Shown: positions 22,907 through 35,822, numbered from the stretch's first letter. The stretch: 64,000 bases of DNA from Polytrichum commune (GCA_950295325.1 OX485807.1:8275001-8339000); one strand, 5' to 3'. Numbers and translations are program-made. The notes: generated by a model from the letters alone, not told the origin.

Positions 22907-23274
22907 TTTAATGGACTAAGTGGAAAGTGGAATATTGAGGATGATGGAAATTTTAGGGATAAATGTCCAAGGCTAAAGAGCATGGATGAAAACAAGTCGG
23001 TGGACAACAGTGATATAAGTAAGTTCTATATAAAAGAGAGAGGATCATAGCGTGAAATGATCTATGACATAGAGAAGGAAGCTTCGGTCTACATTTAGTA
23101 AGGCTTAAGACTTCTAAACGTGTCTCTTAGATACTAAGGATAGATAGGTTCAAGGCTCGGGGGAAGGAGAACACAATCATTATGTTTTGTCTGTGTCTCC
23201 AAGTTGGGAGGTGAGCCCCTAGATTGGAAATTGTGAAATTGTGAACAATTTAAAGTGCTTAAAGATAAAGGTAC
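22907..23274 (+). repeat. 3' LTR of the Ty3/gypsy element
   Basis: Begins after the polypurine tract. Its last roughly 190 bp match the 5' LTR remnant. TATATAAAAGAG-type sequence at about 23025-23040 may be the LTR promoter. The outer edge is approximate. Confidence 0.6.
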
Positions 23275-23384
23275 ACTACACTTACCTAGACGGAGAGCCT
23301 ATATACCCGTCGGTGTCGTACACCCCGGTGGCATAACCTGCAAAAAAAAGTTCCGATGGGGCTTGGGATTCGTGGTGTCCATGT

Positions 23385-23462
23385 AAGCTCATTCATCATG
23401 GATGAAGGGGCTCCAATTAAAAAAACAGTCCCCTACAGGATTGAAGGACAATTCATTCCAAT
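23385..23462. repeat. Repeat family B copy, reversed
   Basis: CATGGATGAAGGGGC, AGTCCCCTACA and CAATTCATTCCA are the reverse complement of the family B order. Confidence 0.4.
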
Positions 23463-24116
23463 ACACATGACTCCACAATACTAATTCAGGGTCTATGATT
23501 CTATTTCCGAAATCAAATCACACTGGACTAATCAATTAGAAGCTATAATACAATACACTTCGTTTTCACCTTTGCAATGGATGAGTTCACATAGAAGCCA
23601 TGAATCCGTAGCCCCCTCATGGGATCCCATATGGCCTCTAATTAAGCTCATAATTTACCTACAGTATTAAAATGCTAATAAGGCAAGAATAGTAAAGATT
23701 GGACGATGAATGGATCGAACTCGGATGAAGATGCCTTCCGATTTCACGGAGTAGATACTAGATAGTCAACAGCTGGTGACATGGCCATCTCCTGGCCGTC
23801 GGATCCAGGCCACCTGGCAGGGAGATGGGCCAGTTGACCAGGGCAGGGATGACGTCACAGGGAGTGAGTGAGTCACGTGCTTGGTGATGAATGCCCACGT
23901 GGGGAATGAGCAGATGAATGAATGAATGAATGAATGGCTTCCTTGGGGAACTGGTCAACCCCCAACCCCCTCCACTAAGTCTTTGCAGTGTCCTTTGGGA
24001 CAGGGCTAATAAGACGCCTGCTGTGTCGACCTCTGTGAGCTGGGTCCTTATCATCCAAGGTGAAAATGCAGTCCATTATATTATAGCACGTAACTATTTA
24101 TTAGCTCCGGTGTCAC
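23463..24116. other. Intergenic, GC-richer patch with (GAAT)n
   Basis: A tetranucleotide run (GAAT) occupies about 23914-23935. The local GC rise (23760-24050) produces opposing ORFs, none of which resembles a known family. Confidence 0.4.
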
Positions 24117-24342
24117 GGGGAAGAGAGAATTCTCGTCTCCCAAGCAGCACCTCTCATTCATCCAACACAGCACCCTTGAAAACAGTATGCAGCTCGGAGG
24201 TTGGATTTGTTTTAAAGATTCCGATTGATGTACTTCGAGGTCATTTGAGATGAATCAGCAACAAACTTATAGGGGGGGGGGGGGGGGTCAAGTTTTTATG
24301 TTGGATGGATGAGAGGTACGCTGCTCGTATATGATAATTCCA
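24117..24342. mobile_element. Family A MITE, second full copy
   Basis: The left end has CACCTCTCATTCATCCAACA; the right end has TGTTGGATGGATGAGAGGTA then CTCGTATATGATAATTCC. The interior CGAGGTCATTTGAGATGAAT matches the 7041-7274 copy. A 17-G run lies at about 24271-24287. Confidence 0.6.
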
Positions 24343-24850
24343 TGTCTTTGAAGAGACCCAAGGGGTGGTCTTTTGAAATGGGCTGAACTTCGGCAGCCAG
24401 CTGGAACTGGTTACATATGTGTTGTGCTTTAATGGTGTTAGTAACTCGCTCTTCAAGTGAAGTCCAGTTGTAAGTTGAACGAGTGGTGTGTCTTCCCGTG
24501 CATTGGTTGGGGGGGGGGGCACAGTGTGGGATTACTGACAAGCTCACTTTTTGGATTGTTTTGTGGAGGCCGCCAAGGTGGCATTGTTGGCCACTTGGCA
24601 TCACCTTATCTTGCGCCTAGAGGTGGCTAGGATTTGGGCGAACCAACCCATACACTCGTTCCTTGTTGGATGCCTAAACCCTTGCCTTCAAGGAACCGGT
24701 GTACGGGTTGTTTTGCCCCAGCTGGTGGCTAGGTGGTGGATTGTGGACAGGGCGTCCCTCAATGTGGCAACGGTTGGGTGGGTGGCTGTTGTATTGGAAG
24801 GTGGCTTAGCAAGCCCTATTACTAAAAGTTTTGACTGCATACCTTGGTGT
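24343..24850. other. Intergenic DNA, nothing recognised
   Basis: Moderate GC and a poly-G run near 24510. The ORFs on both strands are short and unlike any family known to me. Confidence 0.35.
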
Positions 24851-25329
24851 CAAGAGCCGTGACCATGATATTGTGAGAGCCCAAAGGAAAGTGTCCAAAG
24901 GCCGTCCCAAGACACCTCCAAAATTATGTAGTGTGGTCACAAGCCCTCAAGTGTAGTGTGAAGTCATATGTGACATGGCCCTCAACCAAATGCTATTTCA
25001 AGGAATTTCTATTCAAGCGGGTTCTCACACGTGATAAAATACAATATCTCAACGGTTGTGAGTATTTGGAATGCCATGGTCTCACAGTTTTGTGTTAGGC
25101 CTGCCTCCAAGAGATGGTTTTTGAAAAGAGTCCAAGTGACCATGAAACATGGTCCAATCGATGCCATGTAGGAATCCATGTAGACTTTACATCCATATTG
25201 CATTCACAATCTTAGTTGGTCTCTCAAGCGTAGTGTGAAGTGAACTTCGACTGGCCCCGCCTTTTCCACCAATGAGAGTGCTTGGAGTGTAATGGTCACG
25301 GGCTCTCAGTCTCGTGTGTGAAGTGGCCC
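24851..25329 (-). mobile_element. Family K MITE, copy 2 (reversed, expanded)
   Basis: Reads as the reverse complement of 13668-13952 with extra DNA. AGAGCCGTGACCATG at the left and GGCCCTCAACCAAATGCTAT inside match. The right end GTGTGTGAAGTGGCCC is followed by TTA. The outermost left end is missing. Confidence 0.55.
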
Positions 25330-27237
25330 TTAGTAGCTGGTGGGTTGGATGTCCACTCGGGGTCGGAACTTGGCAGCTAGTCTGTTGCCTAATGAGGAAG
25401 ATGATTATGTCTTTTAATGTACATGTAATACATTCAGTAAAGTTTCTTTTTCATATCAGAAGTTGATAGGTCTTTCTAAGGTTGTTTCTTTTTTGGCAAT
25501 TTTTTTTTTTCTTGGGCCATTATACTATTGAAATTGCCAAAATACTGATTGAATGAGTGTTGATTTAAAGTGGTCTTCCAAATGAGCTAATGAAAAGTTT
25601 GACTTTTGTTGGACATGCGACATGAGTTAGCCACATGTGCATGATAATATTAGGGCATAGCACTCTTGCAGCTAGTCACTTGTTTATTCTAGGATGAAGT
25701 GATCCCACAATTAGCATCAAAAGTCTTCAATTACTGCAGATGGACCACGGGTAGGTCACTCTAAGGCATTTTGGTGCACCACGTGTGGCTGGGGTTTTTT
25801 TTGTTTTGGGGCTATTTACCTTCAAGGGCTGAATTAAAGCCTCCCTATAATTACTTAAATTTCAAAAATGGCCCATTTGTTTGCACCCTTCCATTACTTA
25901 TATTGTCCAAGTCACTGCAAAGTTTTGTACTCTATATTCCTTTTAAGTAATAAAAACTAATCTACTTCCTAACGCATTGACGAGTGTTAAGGGAAACCAT
26001 GGAAACAAAGAAGGGTGCAAACAGTAATATCATTGCAAACAAAGTTATGAAGAAAACACATAGGAGACCATAGCAAACATACTAAACATACCTTCTAGGA
26101 TCCTTATCTTCAGCCCCTATATTAATTTTACAAAAAAATAATGGCCCACATTTTATGTCCATCTAACTTACTTATAATGGGATTGTCTACATTTAATGGC
26201 CCATTCATTATTTGGAATTCCTTTATAATTTTTATTTCAAATGATTTTAATCCTCTCTATATTATGCCGCACGTCGTTTTTAAAATGCACTAAGTGACCT
26301 ACTCGTGAGATGGACCCCACTTGAGATGAAGCACTCATAAGTCTATGGGGGGTCAACATTTTACTAGACCCTCTTCACCTTGGTAGTACATTGATTATCC
26401 CAATTAGTGCGTGTGTTGATTATCCCATTCCCAAAAACATGCACTATTCTGCCAAATCTTAGAATTAGTGAGGGCTGAAATTATTATTGGGTGATACTAT
26501 ATCTATGAACACATGCTCATTTACCATGCATTTCAAGAAAATGAGTGCATGCTCTAAGGTGCTTTGAAGCTTGAGATTGCAACGAGAATCATTATGGATG
26601 GTGAAGCACAAGAACAACTTCATGCCTTGTAAAATGGTATGGTAATATTGCTACGCATCAAAACAATTGTGAAAACATTTTGAGCGTGACTTCTTGGCTC
26701 AAAACCCTAGAATTTCTAGTGGCACTAATTTCATAGTGTAAAGAAATTTAGTTTCACCTTCACTTTGAATTTCCCACATGCACTATTAGACAACCCTCAC
26801 CAAATGGCATAATCAATGTAGTGCTTGGCCTCATTACCTCTTTGAGTTGGGCCCCTACCACTATTATTGAGGTAAAGAGGGTCAAATAAAAACTTGACTC
26901 CCATAAATTTAATGGTTAATTCATCTCAAGTGGGTCCCATCTACACTAGGTAATTCCGGGATCAATTCATCTTTAAAACAAATCAAAACTACATGCTAAA
27001 ATAGAATGGACCTCGTTTTCTTTTTGGATTGGATAAGACCGAGGCATCCATGGTCGACGTAGTTCACTTAACTTGCTCATGAGGGTACTTGTAATGCCAA
27101 CATGGATGGGATCTACATATTTTTAGAGGAACGGAGTTAAGGTTTTTGCGGTGGCAACTTGTGATTGATTACCCTCATAAGAGTTTTGAAAACTGTCATA
27201 GCCAAGAATTAGCATTTAGACTAGCAATTTTAGGTTA
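25330..27237. other. AT-rich intergenic DNA with a possible old element
   Basis: Short inverted segments (for example TTTGCACCC near 25885 and GGGTGCAAAC near 26010) hint at a decayed element, but limits cannot be set. No coding feature. Confidence 0.3.
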
Positions 27238-27353
27238 ATCTATCATAACATGATTCAGATCCATAAGAATGTCATGTGGGACTGACAATATTCCATGAAA
27301 TATTGTTAGTCCCACAGAACATTGTTACGAATTTGAATCATGTTATGATAGAT
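27238..27353. mobile_element. Family D hairpin MITE, copy 2
   Basis: A 116-bp near-perfect palindrome. The arms begin ATCTATCATAACATGATTCA and include GTGGGACTGACAATATT and its reverse complement around a short loop. It is the shortest and most symmetric copy. Confidence 0.75.
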
Positions 27354-28186
27354 ATATTGTGTCTTCTAGTAAACTTTACTGCCTCAAAAATTTGTAGCCA
27401 TTTCCGTATTCATGAAAGAAAGAAAGAAATTGCTTTCTCCTTAGAATAATTTGTTTTTATTTGCAAGAAGAATGATCTCCAACTTTTACTCCTCCTAAAA
27501 AAAATGCACATTCTCTAATTTTATCGCTAATAGATGCCTCAACCCTAATAGTGATAGGGGCCCAACTCAAAGATGTCATGGGGGCGTTTGAGGTATATTT
27601 TCCATGTTCTCCCACTTTTACCGATTAGATTCACACAACAGAACTCATGTTGCATTAGCAAAATCTACGATGAACCATATGCAAAACCCTCCCCTATTTG
27701 GGTTACGGTTTTAAGAAGTACATGTTTGTTGATGTCTCAACCAGACACATACATAAACCCTCCCAACTGTGTTCCCCATCGAGTGTAGAATAGTTATCAA
27801 TATCTGAAAACATGGTCCAAATCCTCCCAAACATGCGCCTTTATGATGCTTGCTCTTCGATCCTCACCAAACCACATACCAATCATATAGAGCGGGCCCA
27901 ATAAAGAAAACGAGCCACTTAAGAGCCTGGCCCATCTCCCTTACCTTCGGCCTGAGAGTCATGAAGAGCCGTCCAAGCACCAATGGCCTCTGGCAACAAC
28001 ACCCAACCAAACAGAAGCACGAACAGAACCAGAAGAGAAACACAGCAGGAAGAGCACAGAAGCGGCCAGAATCAAGCACTGGAATTGATTAGAGAGGCAG
28101 AACAGAGCAGAGCAGAGCAGAGCAGAGCACAGAAGAGCAGACTCCAAAGCATCCTGAATGAGCAGGCCAGGGCAGGGCAGAGTGGG
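27354..28186. other. Intergenic; GC-richer stretch and (AGAGC)n
   Basis: An AGAGC microsatellite lies at about 28100-28130. The overlapping ORFs (a Gln/Arg-rich one on plus starting 27983) are driven by composition and the repeat. Nothing recognised. Confidence 0.35.
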
Positions 28187-28188
28187 TA

Positions 28189-30267
28189 CAAGTCTAGCCA
28201 CAATAGCACGACACTTGATCATACGACACCTCGATTATACAACACATTTCCCGTCGACCAAACGTTCGAGTGTTAATTCACCCCAATATTACGACTACGG
28301 TGCTTGCAATACGGCATTTTTTAAGGTCCGATTTGTCATGTAATAGAGGTAATTCATGTCTGCATGCATGCATACGGTGGGATTCACACAGAGAGGATCC
28401 CTGCCTTGGGATCGGGGAGTATACGGTGAGTTCATCAATGTGTTAACTTGAGGTTCACTCTGGTCGCCTGTTTTAAACGTGGGTTTTGAAATAGGTGTTG
28501 TAATTTTGAGTCTTTGGGTTTGGGTGGAGGTTGAAAGGTTTCGAGGATGCTAGATATGCGGACTAGAACTATGAGGTTGTTCGTTTCTTCTTCTTGGTTT
28601 GAGGTTCGTCCTCGCACTTGAATCTTGCATCTCGTTGGATTGGAGATTTCGGTCCCTGCCGACTTCTACTCCTAGATGTGCCGATGCCACTTTTCAATCT
28701 CTTGGCTGTGGTGGTGACGGCGATCTTGAGTGGTGGATGCTTTTCAATTTTGGTTACGATTTCAACGAGTTTGGTGTTGATGACAACATTTGCACACAAA
28801 ACAACATGCAACACGATTTGGTAAGCACTTACCTCCTCCACATTGGTTATGGCACCGGAAGTTGTTTACAATGTGGATGAGACCGATTTGTTTTAATTAT
28901 GCCCAATCCAATAAGACACCAAGTGCAATGAAAAGCTCGTGGGCGCAAAATTCAGAAGGAGTGTCTCCCTCTTACTCTTGTTGTAAACACGACATGCATT
29001 GACAAGTTGAAACCCAAGATGCTATGCCCAAGATACAATGTACGCCCAAGATGCTTTGCACGGTGGTTGCCAATAAATTATGTCTGGTGGTTTGCAAACC
29101 AAATGGCATAGATGACATCAAATGTATTTGAGAGTTGGATGATGAGCCCCACTGTACAATTCGAATCTCAAAAGTGGAAGGTTCTTTTAATTATAGGCAA
29201 TTCTAATATTCATCCCCTTAAGCATGTTGGTAGGACTAAATCATTTGGTTGTGCAATCTTGCAGTTGAGCAATATTACTATTGCATTCTTATCAACTAAT
29301 GTTACAAGTGTGGCACAACCCTAGGATCAAGGAATAATTGCTTCATTCAAAGTTCAGTCAAGAAGTAGCTTTTGGAATGGGTTCTCTCTCAATTTGATTC
29401 TTTTGCTACTCATCAAAACTTGAGGAAAACAATGCCTAATGTAAGGCATGCTATTATGTGGTTCTCTCAAGTGTGGAGTGAGATATATCCCCAAATCATA
29501 TGAGACAACTGGAGGATGTTCAAGATGTTACATGCAACCTAGAATGTTGATTTTGCCATGGATGATGAACATGCGAAATCAAGAATGAAAGAAGCAACAA
29601 ATGAATCGGCAAGTCTCATTTCTTCTTTTGAATCTTGGAGTGAAGAAATGCCTATTGAAGAAAATGTGTAATTGGCAAGTGAGGAACAACATGGTGGAAT
29701 TGGTGGATTTGGCATGGGGTAGAGAAATCCATTCGGGTTTAGATGTGAATGAAGAGCCCATGGAGGTGAATAATGTAAATGACTAGCCAACACCGATGTT
29801 CAAGCTTCCTCAAGCCCATGAGAATGCCCAATAACTATCAAATGTTGCAGTAGAGCATCCTTCGGAGTTTTTAGTTATAAATATGATGAACGTGCAATCT
29901 TTTCTGGATAAATTAAACAAGATGTCATTTTCCAACATCAACAAACATCATAAGAAGACAACAAATTCTTACTTTCATTATGTGTGATATGATGAAGACA
30001 TCATCATGGAACATCTTTTTCTTTTCTTTTCTGAACTCCATATTGTGTGACGTTGTGAACATGTTAAAGAAAAAAAGGTTCTTTCATACATACGTATCTT
30101 GATTGTGTATACAAAATGACATTTTACATCGGAAAAGGCCAGTTTCTTGAAAAACCTTGATAATACGACATTGGAGGCCCAAATGCCATATTATACATGA
30201 TACGACAGTCGGATAATATGACACTTTCTCGCGCGACAAAACGTGTCATATTAAAGCGGGAGAACAG
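28189..30267 (+). mobile_element. Pogo/CENP-B-type DNA transposon, element 2 (degenerate)
   Basis: A 2079-bp element between TA dinucleotides (28187-28188 and 30268-30269). The left end CAAGTCTAGCC and right end (outside-in) CTGTTCTCCCGC correspond to the two ends of element 1. Subterminal ACGACA repeats are shared. It encloses transposase remains in plus orientation. Confidence 0.75.
28855..29980 (+). pseudogene. Pogo/CENP-B-like DDE transposase pseudogene (element 2)
   Basis: The remains read VVYNVDETDLF (first DDE block) with stops after it, then WKVLLIIGNSNIHP (second Asp replaced by Gly), FLSTNVTSVAQP, a stop, and DQGIIASFK. An NMRHAI-like segment follows, and near the end FLDKLNKMSFSNINKHHKK, which aligns with the element 1 C-terminus. 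Multiple stops and shifts make it non-functional. Confidence 0.75.
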
Positions 30268-30269
30268 TA

Positions 30270-31555
30270 CATTCCTACATGCATCCAGGCTCTAGGTGAG
30301 TGCTTTGCAGCAATGATTTGATTGCGGGCACCAATTTTCTATTGCCGCACCAATATGCAAGCAAACAAACAATGAGGTTTGCAAATATTCAATTCCTTTT
30401 CCACAGACACATGAGCCTGGCCGGCCCAACGAGACATTCTGTCTCGTAGCTGCTGGTTTTGTGACCGGAGTCCGGATTCCCGCTTCCATATCCTTTCGAT
30501 CTCTGCCCCTGATCATCTGCAGTGTATCGCAACCGTTTACAAACAAGGATCGGAGTGGATTCTTCCTTCCACCTGATGAGCTCATCTCCATGGTCGATTG
30601 CCTTACAAGGTGTCTGAATAACTGTGGACGATTGTGCACCAGGTAGATACTCCTGCACTCCCGTTCTGCTAAGGTAGATAACCCTGTAATTAATAGGGGC
30701 TACTTCCAGCATTGCGGAATTGCACAGGGAGCAGGTAGAACAGAGCAAAAGATTACGTGAGTATATTAGCAAGTTGAAATGAGGAGCAATACATGCAGCG
30801 AGTGTGTAAGTTTTGAAAACCAAGATGACGTTCCTTCTGGATTCTTGAAGAAGTGTTACTCATACGTTTCCTCCACAGGTTTTTCTTTTTTTTGTTTTAC
30901 TCTCTGAGAGATGTACATTTGAGACTTGAGTATGTCCACAGGCTTTCAAAACTGTTTTAGGCTTGTGTTTGGATAAGGCGTGCCCTATGTTGGTGAATGT
31001 GGGCTGGAGTTATCCCTTGAGTTGGGGGTTTCCTTTCGTGGCATATTGGTTGGGCCGTAAGCAGGACTCTAGGTACAACAACTAAGGCATGTACAAAATA
31101 TTACGGATTGAGGCGCATTATCTGTTGATTACTGTTGAGACCGAGAACCGGTCGTTAGATGGACCGAGCAATTGCACATATTGTAAGTAGACATCATGAC
31201 ACGCTACCTACACTTGCTCGGCATGCTGCTCAATTACCTTAAACTTCTCAGCAATTCATATTAACCTAGAAAGTCAAGGTTCATGCATATCATGCTGCTT
31301 AGAAGCAGTCATACTCAACCAATATCCTATTTCTGTACAATTCAGTTGGGCGGAAAAGGTCATGGGATATTCCTAACACTATTTAAGATCCATTTCCAGT
31401 CCAGCAGGTTCACCACAAAGGTCCACTTAATTAACTAACACTGGTCTGAACCTCCAAAATGCACCAGGTTTGGGAGCACAGGTACAATGGTTGACTACCA
31501 ACAAGTGATAATGCTGTGAAAATCACACCCGAAAAGAGTCTTAAGCTTAATCTGC
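30270..31555. other. Intergenic DNA, nothing recognised
   Basis: A GC-richer patch at about 30390-30720 has long opposing ORFs (minus 30389-30823, 144 codons) without recognisable motifs. It may be flanking sequence of the pseudogene that follows, but I see no match. Confidence 0.35.
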
Positions 31556-34500
31556 TAGCAGATGTCGTGTATGCTCGACTTCCTGTACTGAGAATTTTTA
31601 TTCATGTCTTCAAAGCTTGCTCAAGTTGGAGAATTTTGACGAGAATTTGGGCAGAGAGGACACGATGCCAGTCCCCCAGATAACAAAATCAGCACTGAAA
31701 GCTTGCTCAAGGCTGTGCCTTGCCAATTAATACTTCCCTTGGTTCGCTTAGATCTGCTGGCTCACATAGACCAGTCTAACAATGAAAACCTACCACCTTG
31801 AAATTCAGTTAGAACTTTTCATACAGAGAAGTATATCCACCAATTAGAGCATGAAGAAGGCTCACTTATGGAGGATCGAGTGTTAAGCTATATTTTTTTC
31901 ATAGACACTTGGAGCAAGGCCTCCCATATTTTTGGTATGCTGACTGATTTTCTGAAAAAGGCAACATTTCCAAGCATGAATGTGACGGTATACTGGAGTA
32001 TGTAACCATGCAATCTCACATCAGTAATTGAGACGACACTAAACAATCGGGCTGTGGTGCCCCATTCTGAATCACCCTTAGATATCTCAAGAGGGCCATT
32101 ATAACTACATTGGTCTTACTGGTCTATAAAAAATTACTCAATTTGATCTGAAATAATTTACATGACTTTAGATGTCAAATTGCATAAGTTTTTGGGACAA
32201 TCCATTCCGTGTGATTGACAATCCCTAGAGATTGACCATGTCATTGCTGGAAGCCAAATTATAGATGGATGTCATAATGTGCAATCACCTGAGCAAAGAG
32301 TAAGTGGGCACTTGAGCTCATAATGTCCAGGGCTATTACAGACTGAAGGCTTTCTCTGTGCAGTCTTCAAATTGGATAAGGGCAAGGGCCAGCATGAGGT
32401 GGGCAGCCACCAAGCCCAAAACGAGTGCTATGAGGTGCACCAGAACATCGACAACCCGTTTGAGTAAGTAGCTCTTCTCAACATGAGGCCTTTTGCGCTC
32501 ATACTGTGAAAGGGTTTTGTACAGATGTGCAATTCCAGGCACATATCCAGGTTCAGCTCAGCCTAGAACGTGAAAAAATCATATCTGAAGAAGTTCTGTC
32601 AATACCGGCCAGAAAGATCAATTACATAATGTACTGAAATCTTCCTCCTAACCCTTTCAGCTCTCCTTTTTGGTCATGACTATCTGTAGGACATTGACAT
32701 ATTTTCTCTATATTAAGTCCATCTGTGGCTTGCGTTGGTCTGAATTTGCAGAGACTCGGTCAAGAAGGTCTCCATGTTTTCTCCAGGATAGCTGTGCCAT
32801 GAGGTAGGAGAGGCTCACAGATCTCCTGTAGACACAGAAACCTCATCATTAAATTCCAGGTGTTTCTCAGCTTCATCCAAGTCCCCAATAACCGGCAAGC
32901 ATTTGAATTAAAACCTACATGGCATCCATGTTCAATTCATCCATATGAGATGTCAACCTGCTCAAATGAAACCAACAATCCTCAGTGAAAAATATCCCCT
33001 TACAGATCCCTCACTAGGAAGAAATTTGGAGGCAATAGATTGGTGCGGATTGAGCTGGCTGATCGGCACTTTCTTCTTTGGAGCCACAAATTAGCTCTTG
33101 CCACTTCCTGGTGCCGATCATCCAGCTCAATTGCAAATGCAGGCTGGTCAGGTCTCAGCCGTTGTGCATGCTCAATAATGGTCAACGTCCTGTATAGCAC
33201 TTGCACGGACCCTCTTCCAGCCATCTCGCACATGACCTCACCACTGCAATCCAATATTTGTGTTGAAGCACAGTCTGACCACGTATGTATCCAATCTCAT
33301 GCCACTCAGGACATTACAAAGACTAGAATCATGAAGGACAGTAGGCGGTAGCAGGAAAGATGTGCTGTTGGGCATTTCATAGTACCTTCATGGCAACAAT
33401 ACATTGAGGACTATCACCTGTGTTGGTAGTCCATGACTTCGAAGACAGAATTGCACTCACAAACCAGAAAGTTAACAGAAATGTGTGCATTAAACTTGAC
33501 ATAGTAGAACAACATCAGATCATTCGTTTCTCCCTTCTGCAAGAGAATGACGAGTCAAAATATACTCTGAATTCTCCTCAGCAAACACCAACAGATACTA
33601 CTAAAAGCTCTCCTTTCATATTTTGCTGCAGGTAGGGATCAAGCAGGACCTGGCTCAGCTCTCCTAGAGCTTCCACATACTCCTGCTTAGCTTGTAAAAA
33701 TGGGCTCTGACCAACAGAGCTTCAATATTGTTCCATTCAATATGGACTTCCTCAAATGTGTGAAAGGATGCCTTGGCGGTCTTCCAATCCACGAAAACAT
33801 TGCTTCTGTTCCCCAATTGGGTATGGCTTCCTGGTAGAGCTAGCCAACCATGAAAACAGTGAGCTTGGGCATAATATGGCTGCACCCTTAACACTCTGCC
33901 CCATCCCACCCCAACAAGGTCCATCACCATTTTGTTTTCTTTAAACACAATCACTTATGCCAAAACAATTTTACCCATAGCCCCACATTTTGGGCTGAGC
34001 GTGTATGAAATGACAAACGCATTCAAAGACAAAAACTACAACAGCTGTATTGCAGAACAGGATATAAAGGAGAATATCAATTTTCAAACAGTCTAGCCAC
34101 AGGGCCCGTACCGTAGGCCTAGAGAGGTTCACAGCAGGAGACTCGGGTGAAAGAGTGATCAGGTCAACATAAGATCGAGGCATTCCCGGTAACAACATCC
34201 TCTGATCGTCTCAAATCTTCATGGCTACCAAGGTGCCAGTACAAAGTGGTTGCCAAAACAGAGCTCTTCCTGAAGCATTTTGCTCTGCAATTTGAAGGCG
34301 ATTCTTCAGGTCATGGATCTCATCTACGTTAGCAACTGAAGACACCATAACTCCATGTTGGTGCATGTACAGCATGGCTGCTAGATCTGCAGCCATTATT
34401 TCCTGGTGTTCATTGAGGGGCTCCCTGATCGCTCGTAATGCCTCCAAGGATGAGCCTTCCAGCAGCAATTCATATGCCTGACATGCACCACATGATTCCC

Positions 34501-34600
34501 CAGGGTTTAGACTTTGCCAAGTTATTCACAGCCATAGATAGGAAGGCTTTGATGTCGGCCTGTGAAATCGCTCTTCATTCACAGCTATCTGCATGGGATG
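31556..34600 (-). pseudogene. IFT139/TTC21B-like tetratricopeptide (ciliary IFT-A) pseudogene
   Basis: Minus-strand blocks appear in the order of IFT139. They are EGSSLEALRAIREPL with NASGRALFW and then, one frame over, TLYWHLGSHEDLRRS (34200-34500); YYAQAHCFHGWLAL, NNIEALLVRAHFYK and, shifted, KQEYVEALGELSQVLLDPY (33640-33900); DSPQCIVAMKVL (about 33390); EMAGRGSVQVLYRTLTIIEH (33000-33254); LLKRVVDVLVHLIALVLGLV then, shifted, LQSVIALDIMSSSAHLLFAQ with an intact GT donor at 32288-32287; and LEQAFSADFV (about 31720). IFT139 is a TPR scaffold of the retrograde IFT-A complex. At least three single-base frameshifts (near 34253, 33690 and 32340) and a missing C-terminal half mark it as decayed. 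Alternative: another TPR protein. The order and content of the blocks favour IFT139. Confidence 0.65.
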
Positions 34601-35393
34601 ACGTGCCGGTTCCTTTTATTCATGTACAAACAATGTTCCAATACAATGTGTTGGATAATGCATTTTTTTTTAGCAGCGTCAGGTCATGTCCAGGAAGTAT
34701 GATGGAGAAAGAGGTGGGCAATGTATCAGACATGAAAGAGGAAATCAGCCACTTATTGAGATAAATTTGGAGCTATGGGGATTTGTGAATTGTCAAGGGC
34801 ATCAAATTAGTACATCTCACCGTGCTGTCAAACCCATCCAGGAAATAGAGATGAAAATTGCATCCCAATTATGCAAAGTGCATGTAAGAGGCCCTAATAG
34901 TCCAGAGTGAACTAGCCTCCGGAGCACACCCTACTCATTGTCGCTTTTAAACCTGGTTGCAAATGATCGGAATGTACCTGATTCTCTTCTTGCTCATGCA
35001 CGAAGCCTGGAGTGGTTGAACCTCCCATCCTGGAAGTTGAGCAAACTCAGACAAACACTCTCACATAGCCGATCAAGACAGTTTACGATCTTCGAAAGAA
35101 CTGGCCTTGTGTGTGCGAATGACAAGCTGCCTTTGTGGCCATGGCATCTGTTGTGTACCAATTTTGTGAAGTAGAAGCACGCAATGATGACGCAGCGTCT
35201 AGGATGGACGCACACAAAAACGCGTAAGAGTTCAGACGGGATTTTTTTTTAAAACCAACGATGCACCCAAAACCATTGCAGCAAAGTTCTGCATCGGTTA
35301 ACTGTGACGGAGGTCTTGGCTATGGCGAGAGACTTGCCACTGTCTCACCAAAGGCCGTGGCCTCGACAGCGTCAGTCGACGACGTGAAGAAAA
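34601..35393. other. Flank of the TPR pseudogene, nothing certain
   Basis: This could hold the missing N-terminus. The minus ORF at 34994-35215 is open but does not resemble the IFT139 start. No other feature. Confidence 0.3.
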
Positions 35394-35822
35394 CTACACT
35401 AAACACTGAAGTTCTATTAGGGTGAGTTTCATGTAGGCCACTCGCCCACCAGATTCTAGTAGGAATAAGCACAAACCGGCCCAAATATAGATGGAATCTG
35501 GTGGGGTAGGGTTCCCATATGCCAATTAGTTACACTTATCCTCTCAAATTCGCTTATTAACCTCCTCCTTTAATTTAAAATTAGTGTTGGATTGGTATTG
35601 TCTTCTTTTTTCTAATATTTTTTGGGTATTATAATGAGGAATTCACACTTTTTGATACCAGTGGGGTATAGGTATTTGACAGTGTTTTTGTTTTCAATAT
35701 CATTTGGGTCTATACACCATGCAAGAAATTTCATACTTAGGTAAAATCACCCTAGTATCAATATGGTTTACAAAGGTGTTGACCCAAATAATATCTCGTG
35801 CATACAAAGATTCTCTTACCTT

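Larger units (their letters stand above)
18863..23274 (+). mobile_element. Ty3/gypsy LTR retrotransposon, rearranged and decayed
   Basis: In order: 5' LTR remnant (18863-19050), primer-binding site TGGTATTAGAGC (19055-19066, one change from the plant initiator-Met form), gag remnant, protease, an RT-RNase H block in reverse orientation, integrase C-terminal remnant, a polypurine tract GGAGAGGGGAGGAG (about 22893-22906), and a 3' LTR (about 22907-23274). Two family F MITEs are inserted at 19527-19873 and 20611-20961. Stops and frameshifts run throughout, so the element cannot move by itself. Confidence 0.8.

Noticed and set aside
30389-30823. 144-codon minus ORF next to the IFT139-like remnant
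   Set aside because: I could not match it to the missing IFT139 C-terminal half; it opposes another ORF in a GC-richer patch.
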